Shown here in pieces: positions 8,025 through 16,090 of a stretch of 37,540 nucleotides of DNA. The DNA is from Flavobacteriaceae bacterium (GTDB taxonomy: Bacteria; Bacteroidota; Bacteroidia; Flavobacteriales; Flavobacteriaceae), in the NCBI GenBank assembly GCA_023257625.1, contig JALRBW010000050.1, forward strand, positions 1 to 37,540, given 5' to 3'. Within the stretch, counting starts at the first letter, position 1; every line of letters begins with the position of its first letter. The position numbers and the translations under genes were made by a program. The notes under the pieces were generated by a model that ran no database searches, was not told where the DNA came from, and saw only the letters and a program-made list of their open reading frames with translations.

Positions 8025-8440
8025 AGTTTTTTATTCTTTTATACGGAATAAGTATTGGGGTATTAACAACTTTACTTTTGCCTGAAAAAACAAAGGAAGA
8101 AAGTATTGAAGCAGGTGCAGAAATTTATCAAGATTTTTGTGTACAATGCCATCTTCCAAATGGTATGGGAGTTTCAGGTGTTTTCCCCCCGCTTCAAAAT
8201 TCTGATTTTTTGCGCAATAACATTGACCTAAGCATTGCAGGGCTTAAATACGGACTATCCGGAAAAATCATTGTAAACGAAGAGGAATACAATGGAGTAA
8301 TGGCTAATCAAGGTTTAGAAAATGAAGAAATCGCCGATGTAATGAATTATATCTTAAACACTTGGGGCAATTCTTATTCAGGTCAAATAACAACTGAACA
8401 AGTTGAACTAATTTCTGAAAAGAATCTTCTTCCTAAATGA
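8021..8440 (+). CDS. Class I cytochrome c, likely electron acceptor of the dehydrogenase
   Basis: Small monoheme cytochrome of 139 residues. A signal or anchor helix covers residues 1-20, then the heme-binding CVQCH (40-44) followed by LPNGMGVSGVFPPL, and Met94 in YNGVMANQG as the probable sixth ligand. It starts with GTG at 8021, overlapping the upstream stop (GTGA), which implies translational coupling to the sugar dehydrogenase. The pairing of a PQQ dehydrogenase with a c-type cytochrome is a familiar arrangement and suggests electron flow from sugar to the respiratory chain. The C-terminal tail beyond residue 115 is not part of the cytochrome fold. Its stop overlaps the start of the next gene by ATGA. 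Confidence 0.9.
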   Translation: MKFFILLYGISIGVLTTLLLPEKTKEESIEAGAEIYQDFCVQCHLPNGMGVSGVFPPLQNSDFLRNNIDLSIAGLKYGLSGKIIVNEEEYNGVMANQGLENEEIADVMNYILNTWGNSYSGQITTEQVELISEKNLLPK

Positions 8441-8754
8441 AAAAATACTTTGGGAAAAAACTTTTTTCACTCAACAGAAGTTACCTGCTTTACGGGGGAA
8501 TTCTTCTTGGATTCATAGTTTGGATGCTTTTTATTGATACCCATTCTTGGACAATTCACAATGAATTAAATCAAGAAATTAAAAAATTAGAAAATCAAAA
8601 AAAAGCTTTACAGCAAACCCTTGATGAAGACCGAAAAACAATTCAAAAATTGTATAATAATGACAGTCTTGAAGAATTTGCCCGTGAAGCGTATGGCCAT
8701 AAAAAAGAGTTAGAAACTGTTTTTATTATTGAGACTAGTGATAGTTTAAGATAA
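8437..8754 (+). CDS. Septum formation initiator family protein (DivIC/FtsB-like)
   Basis: Bitopic membrane protein of 105 residues thought to take part in the FtsB/FtsL/FtsQ division complex. A membrane helix covers about residues 14-31, a coiled coil about 40-68 (LNQEIKKLENQKKALQQTL), and the family signature near the end is LEEFAREAYGHKKELETVFII. Size and layout fit DivIC. The start overlaps the cytochrome stop (ATGA), so it is cotranscribed with metabolic genes. In many Bacteroidota divIC follows the uridine kinase gene, so this position is less usual. No extra promoter is obvious inside the cytochrome gene. Family confident; division role inferred. Confidence 0.85.
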   Translation: MKKYFGKKLFSLNRSYLLYGGILLGFIVWMLFIDTHSWTIHNELNQEIKKLENQKKALQQTLDEDRKTIQKLYNNDSLEEFAREAYGHKKELETVFIIETSDSLR

Positions 8755-8787
8755 TTTTAAAGATCCTATACCCTTTAAAGTATCAAA

Positions 8788-8795
8788 TATATTTG
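8788..8795 (+). promoter_or_regulatory. Candidate -7 box upstream of parA
   Basis: TATATTTG in the 102-base gap between the DivIC-like gene and parA, 61 bases before the parA start. A TTGATTGAC and a TATTTTTA closer to the gene (around 8793 and 8831) could instead form the active promoter; I cannot choose between them. Confidence 0.35.
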
Positions 8796-8856
8796 ATTGA
8801 CATTCTCTTTTTACAGCAGTTAAATAATTGTATTTTTAAAAACTTAAATCAACCCC

Positions 8857-9621
8857 ATGGGAAAAATCATAGCTATTGCTAATCAAAAAGGAGGAGTGGG
8901 AAAAACTACAACGGCTGTAAATCTTGCTGCTGCACTAGGAGTACTTGAAAAAAAAGTGCTCTTAATTGATGCTGACCCTCAAGCAAACGCTACCTCTGGT
9001 CTTGGATTAGAGGTACAATCCTTAGCTAATGGAACTTATCAACTACTAGAGCATAGTGTGTTAGCTAAAGATACTATTATACCTACCAATAGCCCAAACT
9101 TAAGCTTAATTCCATCACATATAGATTTGGTGGCAGCTGAAATAGAATTAGTTGATAAAAAAGATCGAGAGTATATGCTCAAAAAAGCAATTCGTAAAAT
9201 TGCTTCTGATTTTGATTTTATTTTTATTGACTGCGCACCTTCTCTAGGTTTAATAACTCTCAATGCACTAGTAGCTGCAGAGTCAGTAATTATTCCCATT
9301 CAATGCGAATATTTTGCCTTAGAAGGACTAGGAAAATTATTAAATACCATCAAAAGTATTCAAAAAATTCATAACCCTGATTTAGATATTGAAGGCCTAT
9401 TACTTACTATGTATGATACCCGATTACGCTTATCAAATCAAGTGGTTGAAGAAGTAAAAAAACATTTTGGAAAAATGGTTTTTAAAACTATAATTCAGCG
9501 TAATATTCGATTGAGTGAAGCCCCTAGCTTTGGAGAAGACATAATTACTTATGATGCCGCAAGTAGAGGAGCAAAAAGCTATTTATCACTAGCAAACGAA
9601 ATGATAAAAAAGAACAATTGA
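8857..9621 (+). CDS. parA: Chromosome-partitioning ATPase ParA (Soj)
   Basis: ATPase of the MinD/ParA class that binds DNA in its ATP form and moves ParB-bound origin regions apart. The deviant Walker A KGGVGKTT starts at residue 11 and includes the signature Lys; the Asp of LLIDADPQANAT follows, and DFIFIDCAPSLG is the Walker B. The 254 residues without an N-terminal HTH mark the chromosomal type. parB follows with 2 bases between when its ATG is used. Together with DUF5683, dapB and lepB this order is conserved in flavobacteria. Chromosomal parA is often near oriC, but no parS site was recognised in this window. Confidence 0.95.
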   Translation: MGKIIAIANQKGGVGKTTTAVNLAAALGVLEKKVLLIDADPQANATSGLGLEVQSLANGTYQLLEHSVLAKDTIIPTNSPNLSLIPSHIDLVAAEIELVDKKDREYMLKKAIRKIASDFDFIFIDCAPSLGLITLNALVAAESVIIPIQCEYFALEGLGKLLNTIKSIQKIHNPDLDIEGLLLTMYDTRLRLSNQVVEEVKKHFGKMVFKTIIQRNIRLSEAPSFGEDIITYDAASRGAKSYLSLANEMIKKNN

Positions 9622-9623
9622 CG

Positions 9624-10514
9624 ATGGCAAAGTCTAGTAAAAAACCAGCTTTAGGAAGAGGTCTATCAGCTTTATTGAATGACCCAAATAATAAAATAAA
9701 TTCTGCCAAAGATAAAAATGCAGATCAGGTTATTGGTACAATTATTGAGTTACAAATCAAAAAAATAAAAACAAATCCTAATCAGCCTAGAACTTACTTT
9801 AACGAAGAGGCCCTTAAAGAACTTAGTTCATCAATTAAAGAATTAGGAGTAATTCAACCAGTCACAGTTCGTAAAATTCTTGGTGATCAATATGAACTAA
9901 TTTCCGGAGAAAGAAGGATTCGTGCTTCTATTATGGCAGGACTTCAAACTATTCCTGCTTTTATCAGACTAGCCAATGACCAAGAATCACTTGAAATGGC
10001 TTTGGTTGAAAATATACAACGGCAAGATTTAGATCCTATTGAGATAGGACTTTCCTATCAACGCTTGATTGATGAAATTCAACTTACTCAAGATCAACTC
10101 AGTGAAAGAGTAGGTAAAAAAAGATCAACCATTACCAATTACATTCGGCTATTAAAATTAGATCCTATTGTACAAACCGGAATCCGAGATGGTTTTATTA
10201 GCATGGGACACGGTAGGGCATTAGTAAATGTTGAGGACAGTAAGACACAACTTGAACTTTATCAATTGATTGTAAAAAAAGGATTGTCAGTGAGGGCCGT
10301 CGAGGAATTGGTGCGAAAATCAAAAAAAACGACACTAAAAACCACTGCTTATCAACCTGTTTTTGTTAGCCAAGCAGCAAATCAACTTAGTGATTATCTA
10401 AAAACATCAGTCTCCGCTGCGACAAATAGTGAAGGTAAAGGGGTGATCAAAATCAATTTTGAATCTCAGGAACAATTACAACAGATACTTAACCGAATCA
10501 AAGGTGAAAAGTAA
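9624..10514 (+). CDS. parB: Chromosome-partitioning protein ParB (Spo0J)
   Basis: DNA-binding CTPase clamp that loads at parS and works with ParA. I start at the ATG at 9624 (296 residues, MAKSSKKPALGRGLSALL); a TTG two codons earlier is less likely. The N-terminal GRGLSALL is the ParA-interacting motif. The ParB/Srx core includes IKTNPNQPR, then GERRIRASIMAG (CTP-binding box) and ENIQRQDLDPIE. A HTH follows around LTQDQLSERVGKKRSTITNY. The C-terminal part carries a basic stretch and a dimerisation region. It overlaps the next gene by 11 bases if that starts at GTG 10504. Confidence 0.95.
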   Translation: MAKSSKKPALGRGLSALLNDPNNKINSAKDKNADQVIGTIIELQIKKIKTNPNQPRTYFNEEALKELSSSIKELGVIQPVTVRKILGDQYELISGERRIRASIMAGLQTIPAFIRLANDQESLEMALVENIQRQDLDPIEIGLSYQRLIDEIQLTQDQLSERVGKKRSTITNYIRLLKLDPIVQTGIRDGFISMGHGRALVNVEDSKTQLELYQLIVKKGLSVRAVEELVRKSKKTTLKTTAYQPVFVSQAANQLSDYLKTSVSAATNSEGKGVIKINFESQEQLQQILNRIKGEK

Positions 10515-11124
10515 ACTTTATATCCTTGTCGTTATACTTTTCAGCCAAAATATCCTTTGGTCACAAGAGGATACAGAAGAAAAGGGAACACCCAATAAAG
10601 AGGAAGTTCTTTCAATCCTTCAACCCGATTCTTTACAGTTTAACAAAAAGTATTCGCCCAGAATTCAACGTTTAATTGCCGACCCTCTTACCCCTGCTAA
10701 GGCAGGATTTTATTCTACTATATTACCAGGATTAGGTCAGGTCTTTTTAGGAAAAGGATGGAAAGTTCCAATTATTTATGCTGCATTAGGTACTTCATTT
10801 TACTATTATGACTTACAAAATAAAGAAATGAAGAGTTACCGTAAAGCCTACAAAAGAAGGCTGAATGGATTTTTTGATGATGAATATTTAGAAAAAGACA
10901 TTCCCATTACTACTGAACAACTTTTAATAGGAATGGAATTTCATAAAAATTATAGGGATATAGCCCTTATGGCATTGGCAGCTTCTTATATTTTAAATAT
11001 ACTTGAAGCCAATGTAAGTGCACATTTACTCCAGTTTAATGTTAATGATGACTTGAGTCTACAACCAAACTTCATTTTTGATCCTGAACAAATGGGTTTA
11101 AAATTAGCTATCACCCTAAAATAA
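10504..11124 (+). CDS. DUF5683 domain-containing membrane protein
   Basis: Protein of unknown biochemical function that is conserved beside parB and dapB in Bacteroidota. From GTG 10504 it has 206 residues beginning with a signal peptide (VKSKLYILVVILFSQNILWSQ). A low-complexity linker is followed by the DUF5683 hallmark DPLTPAKAGFYSTILPGLGQ, a membrane helix (KVPIIYAALGTSFYYY), a Tyr/Arg-rich stretch (KSYRKAYKRR) and a second hydrophobic segment (IALMALAASYILNIL). A frame-open TTG at 10459 would add 15 residues within parB and hide the signal peptide, so I prefer GTG. The overlap with parB and the 5-base gap to dapB support one operon. Location is inner membrane or periplasm by inference. 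Confidence 0.85.
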   Translation: MKSKLYILVVILFSQNILWSQEDTEEKGTPNKEEVLSILQPDSLQFNKKYSPRIQRLIADPLTPAKAGFYSTILPGLGQVFLGKGWKVPIIYAALGTSFYYYDLQNKEMKSYRKAYKRRLNGFFDDEYLEKDIPITTEQLLIGMEFHKNYRDIALMALAASYILNILEANVSAHLLQFNVNDDLSLQPNFIFDPEQMGLKLAITLK

Positions 11125-11129
11125 TCAAC

Positions 11130-11834
11130 ATGAAACTTGCACTTTTAGGTTACGGTAAAATGGGTAAAGCAATTGAAAAAATTGCACTTGAACGTGGTCA
11201 TTCTATTGCATATATACTTGATAAAGAAATTGAAAATGGAAACCTTTCTGACTCTGAAGTAGCTATAAATTTTAGTGTCCCTTCGGCAGCTGTTTCAAAT
11301 ATAAAGTCCGCACTCGACTTAAAAATACCCGTGGTTTGTGGAACTACGGGATGGCTAGATCAATTTCAATCTATAAAAGCATATACCCATAAAAAGGAAA
11401 GTGCATTTTTATATGCTTCAAATTTTAGCATTGGTGTTAATCTTTTTTTTAAAATTAACGCTCAAGTTGCACAATTAATGACTCCTCATAAAGAAACTTA
11501 TCAGGCTAAAATCAAAGAAATTCACCATATACATAAACTTGATGCTCCTAGCGGAACTGCAATAACAATGGCAGAGGCACTAATTAAAGAAAACATTTAT
11601 AACCAATGGGAACTTAATGGGACAAATTCTAAACATCTGGCTATTGAATCAGTTAGGGAAGGAGAGGTCCCCGGTACTCATTCAATAACTTATACCTCAA
11701 AAATAGACTCCATTCAGCTTATCCACGAGGCTTTTAATCGAGATGGATTTGCACTTGGAGCCTTAATTGCTTCTGAATGGATTAAAGGCAAAAAAGGAAT
11801 ATATTCCATGCAGGATGTTTTAAATATTCCTTAA
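11130..11834 (+). CDS. dapB: 4-hydroxy-tetrahydrodipicolinate reductase
   Basis: Cytoplasmic enzyme of lysine and meso-diaminopimelate synthesis that reduces the DapA product with NAD(P)H, supplying peptidoglycan precursors. Visible features: nucleotide-binding GYGKMG (7-12), CGTTGW (70-75), FSIGVNLFF, and the catalytic and substrate-binding segment HHIHKLDAPSGTA (132-144) with the general acid His and Lys136. The C-terminal domain ends with the usual HxAxxRxxFAxGA-type motif in variant form (HEAFNRDGFALGAL). Its 234 residues are slightly short, as in other Bacteroidota. It sits between DUF5683 and lepB, an order conserved in the phylum. Confidence 0.95.
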   Translation: MKLALLGYGKMGKAIEKIALERGHSIAYILDKEIENGNLSDSEVAINFSVPSAAVSNIKSALDLKIPVVCGTTGWLDQFQSIKAYTHKKESAFLYASNFSIGVNLFFKINAQVAQLMTPHKETYQAKIKEIHHIHKLDAPSGTAITMAEALIKENIYNQWELNGTNSKHLAIESVREGEVPGTHSITYTSKIDSIQLIHEAFNRDGFALGALIASEWIKGKKGIYSMQDVLNIP

Positions 11835-11861
11835 ACCCTATCCCTATTAAATGGATACACT

Positions 11862-11869
11862 TATCTTTG
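11862..11869 (+). promoter_or_regulatory. Probable -7 promoter box of lepB
   Basis: TATCTTTG, an exact TAnnTTTG match, 13 bases before the lepB ATG. A -33 TTTG is not visible at the usual spacing. It suggests lepB and the WbqC gene can be transcribed apart from parAB-dapB. Confidence 0.5.
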
Positions 11870-11882
11870 AAAAAAACACTTT

Positions 11883-13586
11883 ATGACACTAGCACAGTGG
11901 TTCTTTTTTTTCCTCTTTGTTCAAGGAGTACATTTTCTAAATACATGGAAATTATACAAAGTTGCAGGCTATAAATCTTGGCAAGCTGTCGTACCAATAT
12001 ATAATGCTGTAATATTAATGAAAATTATTAGGCGACCATGGTGGTGGGTTATTTTATTGTTCATTCCAACCATTAATCTAATTTTATTTGGGGTGATTTG
12101 GGTTGAAACATTACGCAGCTTTGGTAAAAACTCTACTAAAGACACATTTTTAGTCTTACTTACGTTTGGCCTTTATATCGCTACTCTTAACTACAGCTCG
12201 AATCCTACCTATGTCGAAAATCGAAGTCTTGTACCAAGAACAGGGGTGGGAGAAACCATTAGTTCCATTTTATTTGCCATTGTAGCGGCTACATTAGTTC
12301 ATAATTATTTTATTCAACCCTTCATAATTCCGACAGGTTCCTTAGAAAAATCACTTTTAATTGGTGATTTTCTATTTGTAAGTAAGTTTCATTACGGAGC
12401 AAGAGCACCAATGACGGCTATTTCAGTTCCAATGGTACATGATACTGTTCCTGTTTTAAAAATTCGTTCCTATCTCAAATCGCCTCAAATCCCTTATTTC
12501 CGTTTGCCTGCAATTCAAAAAATAAAGCACAATGATATTGTGGTATTTAGTTGGCCTGCAGATACAGTAAGACAGTTTTTTGTACGTGAAAAAGGGGTAG
12601 ACAAACCCATTGACAAGAAGTCTAATTATGTTAAACGGTGTGTCGGTTTACCAGGAGATACCCTTACCATAATTGATGGTAGAGTTCATATTAATGGTGT
12701 AAAAAACATATTACCCCAAAGAGCTGAAGTGCAATTTAGCTATGATGTCTATGCTGAAAAAGGGGTTTCTTCTCGAAAATTAACTGCTGCAGGTTTTAAA
12801 GACTTTAATAGAAAATATAAAATTGAAAATATAACAGAATCTTCTTACAGAGAATTGGTACCCTACATTATAGGTAGAATTGGAAACACAGTTGACAACT
12901 TTGTTGTGGTAACAGAATCCCGTGGACTACCTCCTGAATTGATTGGAAAATTAGGTTTAAGGGTAAGTGAATTGTTGGAATCTAAAAAAGAAATGTTATT
13001 AACAGATAATGAAGCAGAATTGCTTGCTCAAACAGAAGGAATTGATAGCATTATTCAAATTGTAAACAGAAAAAAAGCTCCCAACGAAACTTTTTTTCCT
13101 AATCGGATACCCTTTGATTGGAATGAAGATCAATTTGGCCCTATTTGGATTCCAAAACAAAATAGTACAATTGGCTTATCAATTGAAAACTTACCACTTT
13201 ACAAAAAAATCATTGAAGATTATGAAAATAATACTCTTGAAGTAACATCTTCAGAAATTCGAATTAACGGAATTCCATCACAAGAATATACCTTCAAACA
13301 AGATTATTATTGGATGATGGGAGACAATAGACACCGCTCTGAAGACAGTCGATTTTGGGGTTTTGTTCCTGAAGATCATATTGTAGGAAAACCTGTTTTT
13401 ATTTGGTTTAGTATAGAAGGAATTAATGATGGATTAAAAAATTGGAGAATCCGATGGGATAGAGTGTTTACAACGGTTGACGGTACTGGAAAAAGACATT
13501 CTTACTTCCCATACTTTCTAATAGTATTGTTGCTTTGGCAAGGTTACAGTTTTTACAGAAAAAGAAAATTAAAAATAGGGTCTTAA
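11883..13586 (+). CDS. lepB: Signal peptidase I, large Bacteroidota form
   Basis: Membrane serine protease that removes signal peptides from exported proteins. Three to four N-terminal hydrophobic segments (about 2-20, 53-75, 85-102 and 125-142) precede the catalytic domain. The nucleophile is Ser153 in IPTGSLEKSL, and the general base is Lys251 in YVKRCVGLPGD. Box D/E appears as YYWMMGDNRHRSEDSRFWG (475-493). A roughly 190-residue insertion separates the Lys box from the last box, which explains the 567 residues against about 320 in E. coli; this long form is usual in the phylum. A final hydrophobic segment (about 543-554) suggests a C-terminal anchor. The WbqC gene starts at the next base after the stop. 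Confidence 0.94.
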   Translation: MTLAQWFFFFLFVQGVHFLNTWKLYKVAGYKSWQAVVPIYNAVILMKIIRRPWWWVILLFIPTINLILFGVIWVETLRSFGKNSTKDTFLVLLTFGLYIATLNYSSNPTYVENRSLVPRTGVGETISSILFAIVAATLVHNYFIQPFIIPTGSLEKSLLIGDFLFVSKFHYGARAPMTAISVPMVHDTVPVLKIRSYLKSPQIPYFRLPAIQKIKHNDIVVFSWPADTVRQFFVREKGVDKPIDKKSNYVKRCVGLPGDTLTIIDGRVHINGVKNILPQRAEVQFSYDVYAEKGVSSRKLTAAGFKDFNRKYKIENITESSYRELVPYIIGRIGNTVDNFVVVTESRGLPPELIGKLGLRVSELLESKKEMLLTDNEAELLAQTEGIDSIIQIVNRKKAPNETFFPNRIPFDWNEDQFGPIWIPKQNSTIGLSIENLPLYKKIIEDYENNTLEVTSSEIRINGIPSQEYTFKQDYYWMMGDNRHRSEDSRFWGFVPEDHIVGKPVFIWFSIEGINDGLKNWRIRWDRVFTTVDGTGKRHSYFPYFLIVLLLWQGYSFYRKRKLKIGS

Positions 13587-14198
13587 ATGGAAGTCCTTGT
13601 TCCGGCTTACCTTCCTAACGTTGCCTATTTTTCATGGATATTACAACAAAAAAATGTGCCTTTTGTAGTTGATACTCATTATCAAAAACAAACTTTTAGA
13701 AACCGAACAGAAATTTATGGTGCAAATGGCCTTTTAATTTTGACCATACCCATTGAACATAGTAAAATTGATCATCACCAAAAAGAAAAAGAAGTTAAAA
13801 TCTGTTATGCCAATGATTGGCAAAAACAACATTGGAAATCATTATCTACTGCTTACCGTTCTTCCCCATTTTTCGAATATTACGAAGCTGATTTATATCC
13901 TTTTTATCATAAGAAAACTACCTATTTAGTTGAGTATAACCTTGCCTTACTAAATAAGATTTATAACCTGTTAGAACAAGAATTAACCTTTACTCTTCAG
14001 TCGATTAAAAAAAATGAATTTAAAATAAAAGAAACTCTCTTATTTGCAAAAAATAAAGAACGTCAGGTGCAAAATCACTACGCACAAGTTTTTGAAAGTA
14101 AACATGGATTCATTTCAAATCTTAGTGTTTTAGACGTTCTTTTTAATCTAGGCCCCGAGAGTTTGTTGTATTTAAAAAAAGCAGTTTTTATCAATTAA
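13587..14198 (+). CDS. WbqC family protein
   Basis: Soluble protein of 203 residues that matches the WbqC-like family, whose members occur in polysaccharide gene clusters and in this conserved lepB-linked spot in Bacteroidota. Family features visible are the start VLVPAYLPNVAYFSWILQ, the FRNRTEIYGANGLLILTIPI segment and YANDWQKQHWKSLSTAYRSS. No signal peptide or membrane helix. The reaction is not established; a role linked to glycan or amino-sugar acyl transfer has been proposed for the family, which I treat as open. It follows lepB without a gap and its 3' end overlaps the convergent EEP gene by 4 bases. Confidence 0.85.
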   Translation: MEVLVPAYLPNVAYFSWILQQKNVPFVVDTHYQKQTFRNRTEIYGANGLLILTIPIEHSKIDHHQKEKEVKICYANDWQKQHWKSLSTAYRSSPFFEYYEADLYPFYHKKTTYLVEYNLALLNKIYNLLEQELTFTLQSIKKNEFKIKETLLFAKNKERQVQNHYAQVFESKHGFISNLSVLDVLFNLGPESLLYLKKAVFIN

Positions 14199-15208
14199 TC
14201 AATGGGCCAATTCACCTTCGCTCTAATGGGATAATGATCTGAAAGATTTACAGCATAAGTATTAAAATCAACCACTTCAAGGTCAATAGAGGGCAGTATA
14301 AAATCAATACGCATAGGATAGTATGGGAATCTATAGGTTCTTCCAAAACCTTCACCCCGTAAAACATAACTATCATTTCTTGTCTCAGTTAATAATTTAT
14401 AACTTTTTGAATAGGCTGTATTGTTTAGGTCAGTACATAAGATAGATGGTAATTTATTTTTTTTGGACTCTTTTTGAAAAACGTTAACCTGTTGCTGTTG
14501 TCTTAAAAATACTTCGCTAAGTTTTTTTCTTATTTTTTGAGAATATTGTGCTGTTAATAAGGTATCTCTAACATCTAATCTTAGTGATTCAAAATGAAGA
14601 TTATAAATTCGAAGGGTATCTTTACCCTGTATCAAATCAGTCTGCATGCCCCCATTTGATGAAGAAGGAAAAACAATAGTTTTTGTGTTATTTAATGGGA
14701 ATTTTGATAATATAGAGGTTCCAATCAAACCCTTTTCTTTATAAGGTATAAACTCTTGATAAGGATATGAATTAAAGGATGGGGCTTGATTTATTGAAAA
14801 TTCTTGAAAACAAACTATATCTGGGTTTTCTTTTTGTATAAAAGCTTCTATTTCCATAGGAATATTATCAGTTTTAATCCATTGAAAACGGTTAAAAGAA
14901 CGTACATTAAAACTCATTATACTTAATTCTTTGTCCCTCCTAATTTCTAAACCATTTACTTGGTATAGGCGTTGCCATTCAGAAAAACTAAATACAAAGA
15001 CTAAAACAAACATAAGGGCAGGCCAATCAAGACGAAATACCCAATAAAGAAAAAAGAATAAATTTAATATGCAAAGAACTGGTACAAGAAGCGTGAGAAT
15101 GGGAAAATTAAATGGAGCGTCAAACACATCCATTGCTAAAAGTTGAAGGAGTAAAAAAAAGAGTGTACAGACTATAAGAGCTCTATAAATGAGGCGATTT
15201 TTTCTCAT
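14195..15208 (-). CDS. Endonuclease/exonuclease/phosphatase family membrane protein
   Basis: Two to three N-terminal hydrophobic segments (about 8-27, 33-57 and 63-80) anchor a C-terminal EEP domain facing the periplasm by prediction. EEP motifs: LSIMSFNVRSFNRF, PDIVCFQEFS with the metal-binding Glu, IYNLHFESLR, ILCTDLNNTAYSKSYKLL (GDFN-type box with Thr-Asp-Leu-Asn), RIDFILPS and the final LSDHYPIRA with the catalytic His. Thus the active site looks intact. The EEP superfamily includes DNases, inositol phosphatases and sphingomyelinases, so the substrate is unknown. It is the last gene of the five-gene minus-strand run from 18,907; its start is 9 bases behind the rhomboid stop. Confidence 0.85.
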   Translation of the reverse strand: MRKNRLIYRALIVCTLFFLLLQLLAMDVFDAPFNFPILTLLVPVLCILNLFFFLYWVFRLDWPALMFVLVFVFSFSEWQRLYQVNGLEIRRDKELSIMSFNVRSFNRFQWIKTDNIPMEIEAFIQKENPDIVCFQEFSINQAPSFNSYPYQEFIPYKEKGLIGTSILSKFPLNNTKTIVFPSSSNGGMQTDLIQGKDTLRIYNLHFESLRLDVRDTLLTAQYSQKIRKKLSEVFLRQQQQVNVFQKESKKNKLPSILCTDLNNTAYSKSYKLLTETRNDSYVLRGEGFGRTYRFPYYPMRIDFILPSIDLEVVDFNTYAVNLSDHYPIRAKVNWPID

Positions 15209-15217
15209 GTGTTGATG

Positions 15218-16090
15218 CTATTTCTTGCCCGCTTTAAAAAGTAAATCCTTTTCTTCTTTGGTCAAACTTTCATAGCCTGAATCACTTATTTTATCTAAAA
15301 TAGCATCTATATTTTGTTGTAAATCGTCTTTATGTTTAGAAACATTTTTTTTAGCATTGTTTGATTTATTTCGATATACTGTCTTAAGGATAGGTTTTTT
15401 TCGAAATAGATCCACCCAGCGGTCCACCCAACGCTCAAAAGCAGTTCCAATATCTGTACCTTGTATTAACTTTTTGGCATAATAGTAGCCTAAAATTGCA
15501 CCACCAATATGAGCTAAATGGCCTCCTGCATTCCCTGATGGAATTTGAATAACATCAATTAAAACAAAAGCAAGGCCTAGATACCATAATTTTATACTAA
15601 ACAAAAAAAGCTGAATTGTATATTCTGGACTATAGGTAGCCATAAAAATTAACACCGCCATAACACCCGCAGAGGCTCCAACCATGACTGGTGAACTATT
15701 TTGAAACACTGGAAATATTGAAAAACTTAATAAAAAAGTTAGCCCTCCTACAATAACGCCAAGAAAATAAATATTGTAAAATGTTTTTACTGGAAATAAA
15801 TTCAAAATTAATCGAGATGAAAAATATAAGAGGTACATATTCCAAAACAAATGAAACACTCCATTGTGTAAAAAACTATACGTTATAAGTGACCAAGGTT
15901 TAAATATAAAAACACTCCAGTCTGAAGACAGTTCAAATAAACCTAAAAAGGTATCAAAGGGAAGTGCAAATAGAAAAAAAAGGGTTTTTAAAAACAGAGG
16001 TATAACAAAACATGCTACATTAATAGCAATTAATTTCTCTGCTCCATTTAGTTGTTGAAGTTTTAATTGTATCTGGTCTTTTAAATTCAT
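15218..16090 (-). CDS. Rhomboid family protease with C-terminal DUF6576-like tail
   Basis: Multi-pass intramembrane serine protease. I use ATG 16090 (290 residues) because it overlaps the upstream stop as ATGA; an ATG three codons earlier is possible. About six hydrophobic segments lie between residues 18 and 205. HNGVFHLFWNMYLL holds the HxxxN-like region, VMVGASAGVMAVL holds the nucleophile (about Ser140), and GGHLAHIGGAILGYYYAKK holds the catalytic His (about 194). The serine motif is GASAG rather than the classical GxSG, a variant I associate with this Bacteroidota subgroup. Residues after 230 form a basic soluble tail ending ESLTKEEKDLLFKAGKK, typical of DUF6576. Substrates are unknown. 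Confidence 0.88.
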   Translation of the reverse strand: MNLKDQIQLKLQQLNGAEKLIAINVACFVIPLFLKTLFFLFALPFDTFLGLFELSSDWSVFIFKPWSLITYSFLHNGVFHLFWNMYLLYFSSRLILNLFPVKTFYNIYFLGVIVGGLTFLLSFSIFPVFQNSSPVMVGASAGVMAVLIFMATYSPEYTIQLFLFSIKLWYLGLAFVLIDVIQIPSGNAGGHLAHIGGAILGYYYAKKLIQGTDIGTAFERWVDRWVDLFRKKPILKTVYRNKSNNAKKNVSKHKDDLQQNIDAILDKISDSGYESLTKEEKDLLFKAGKK

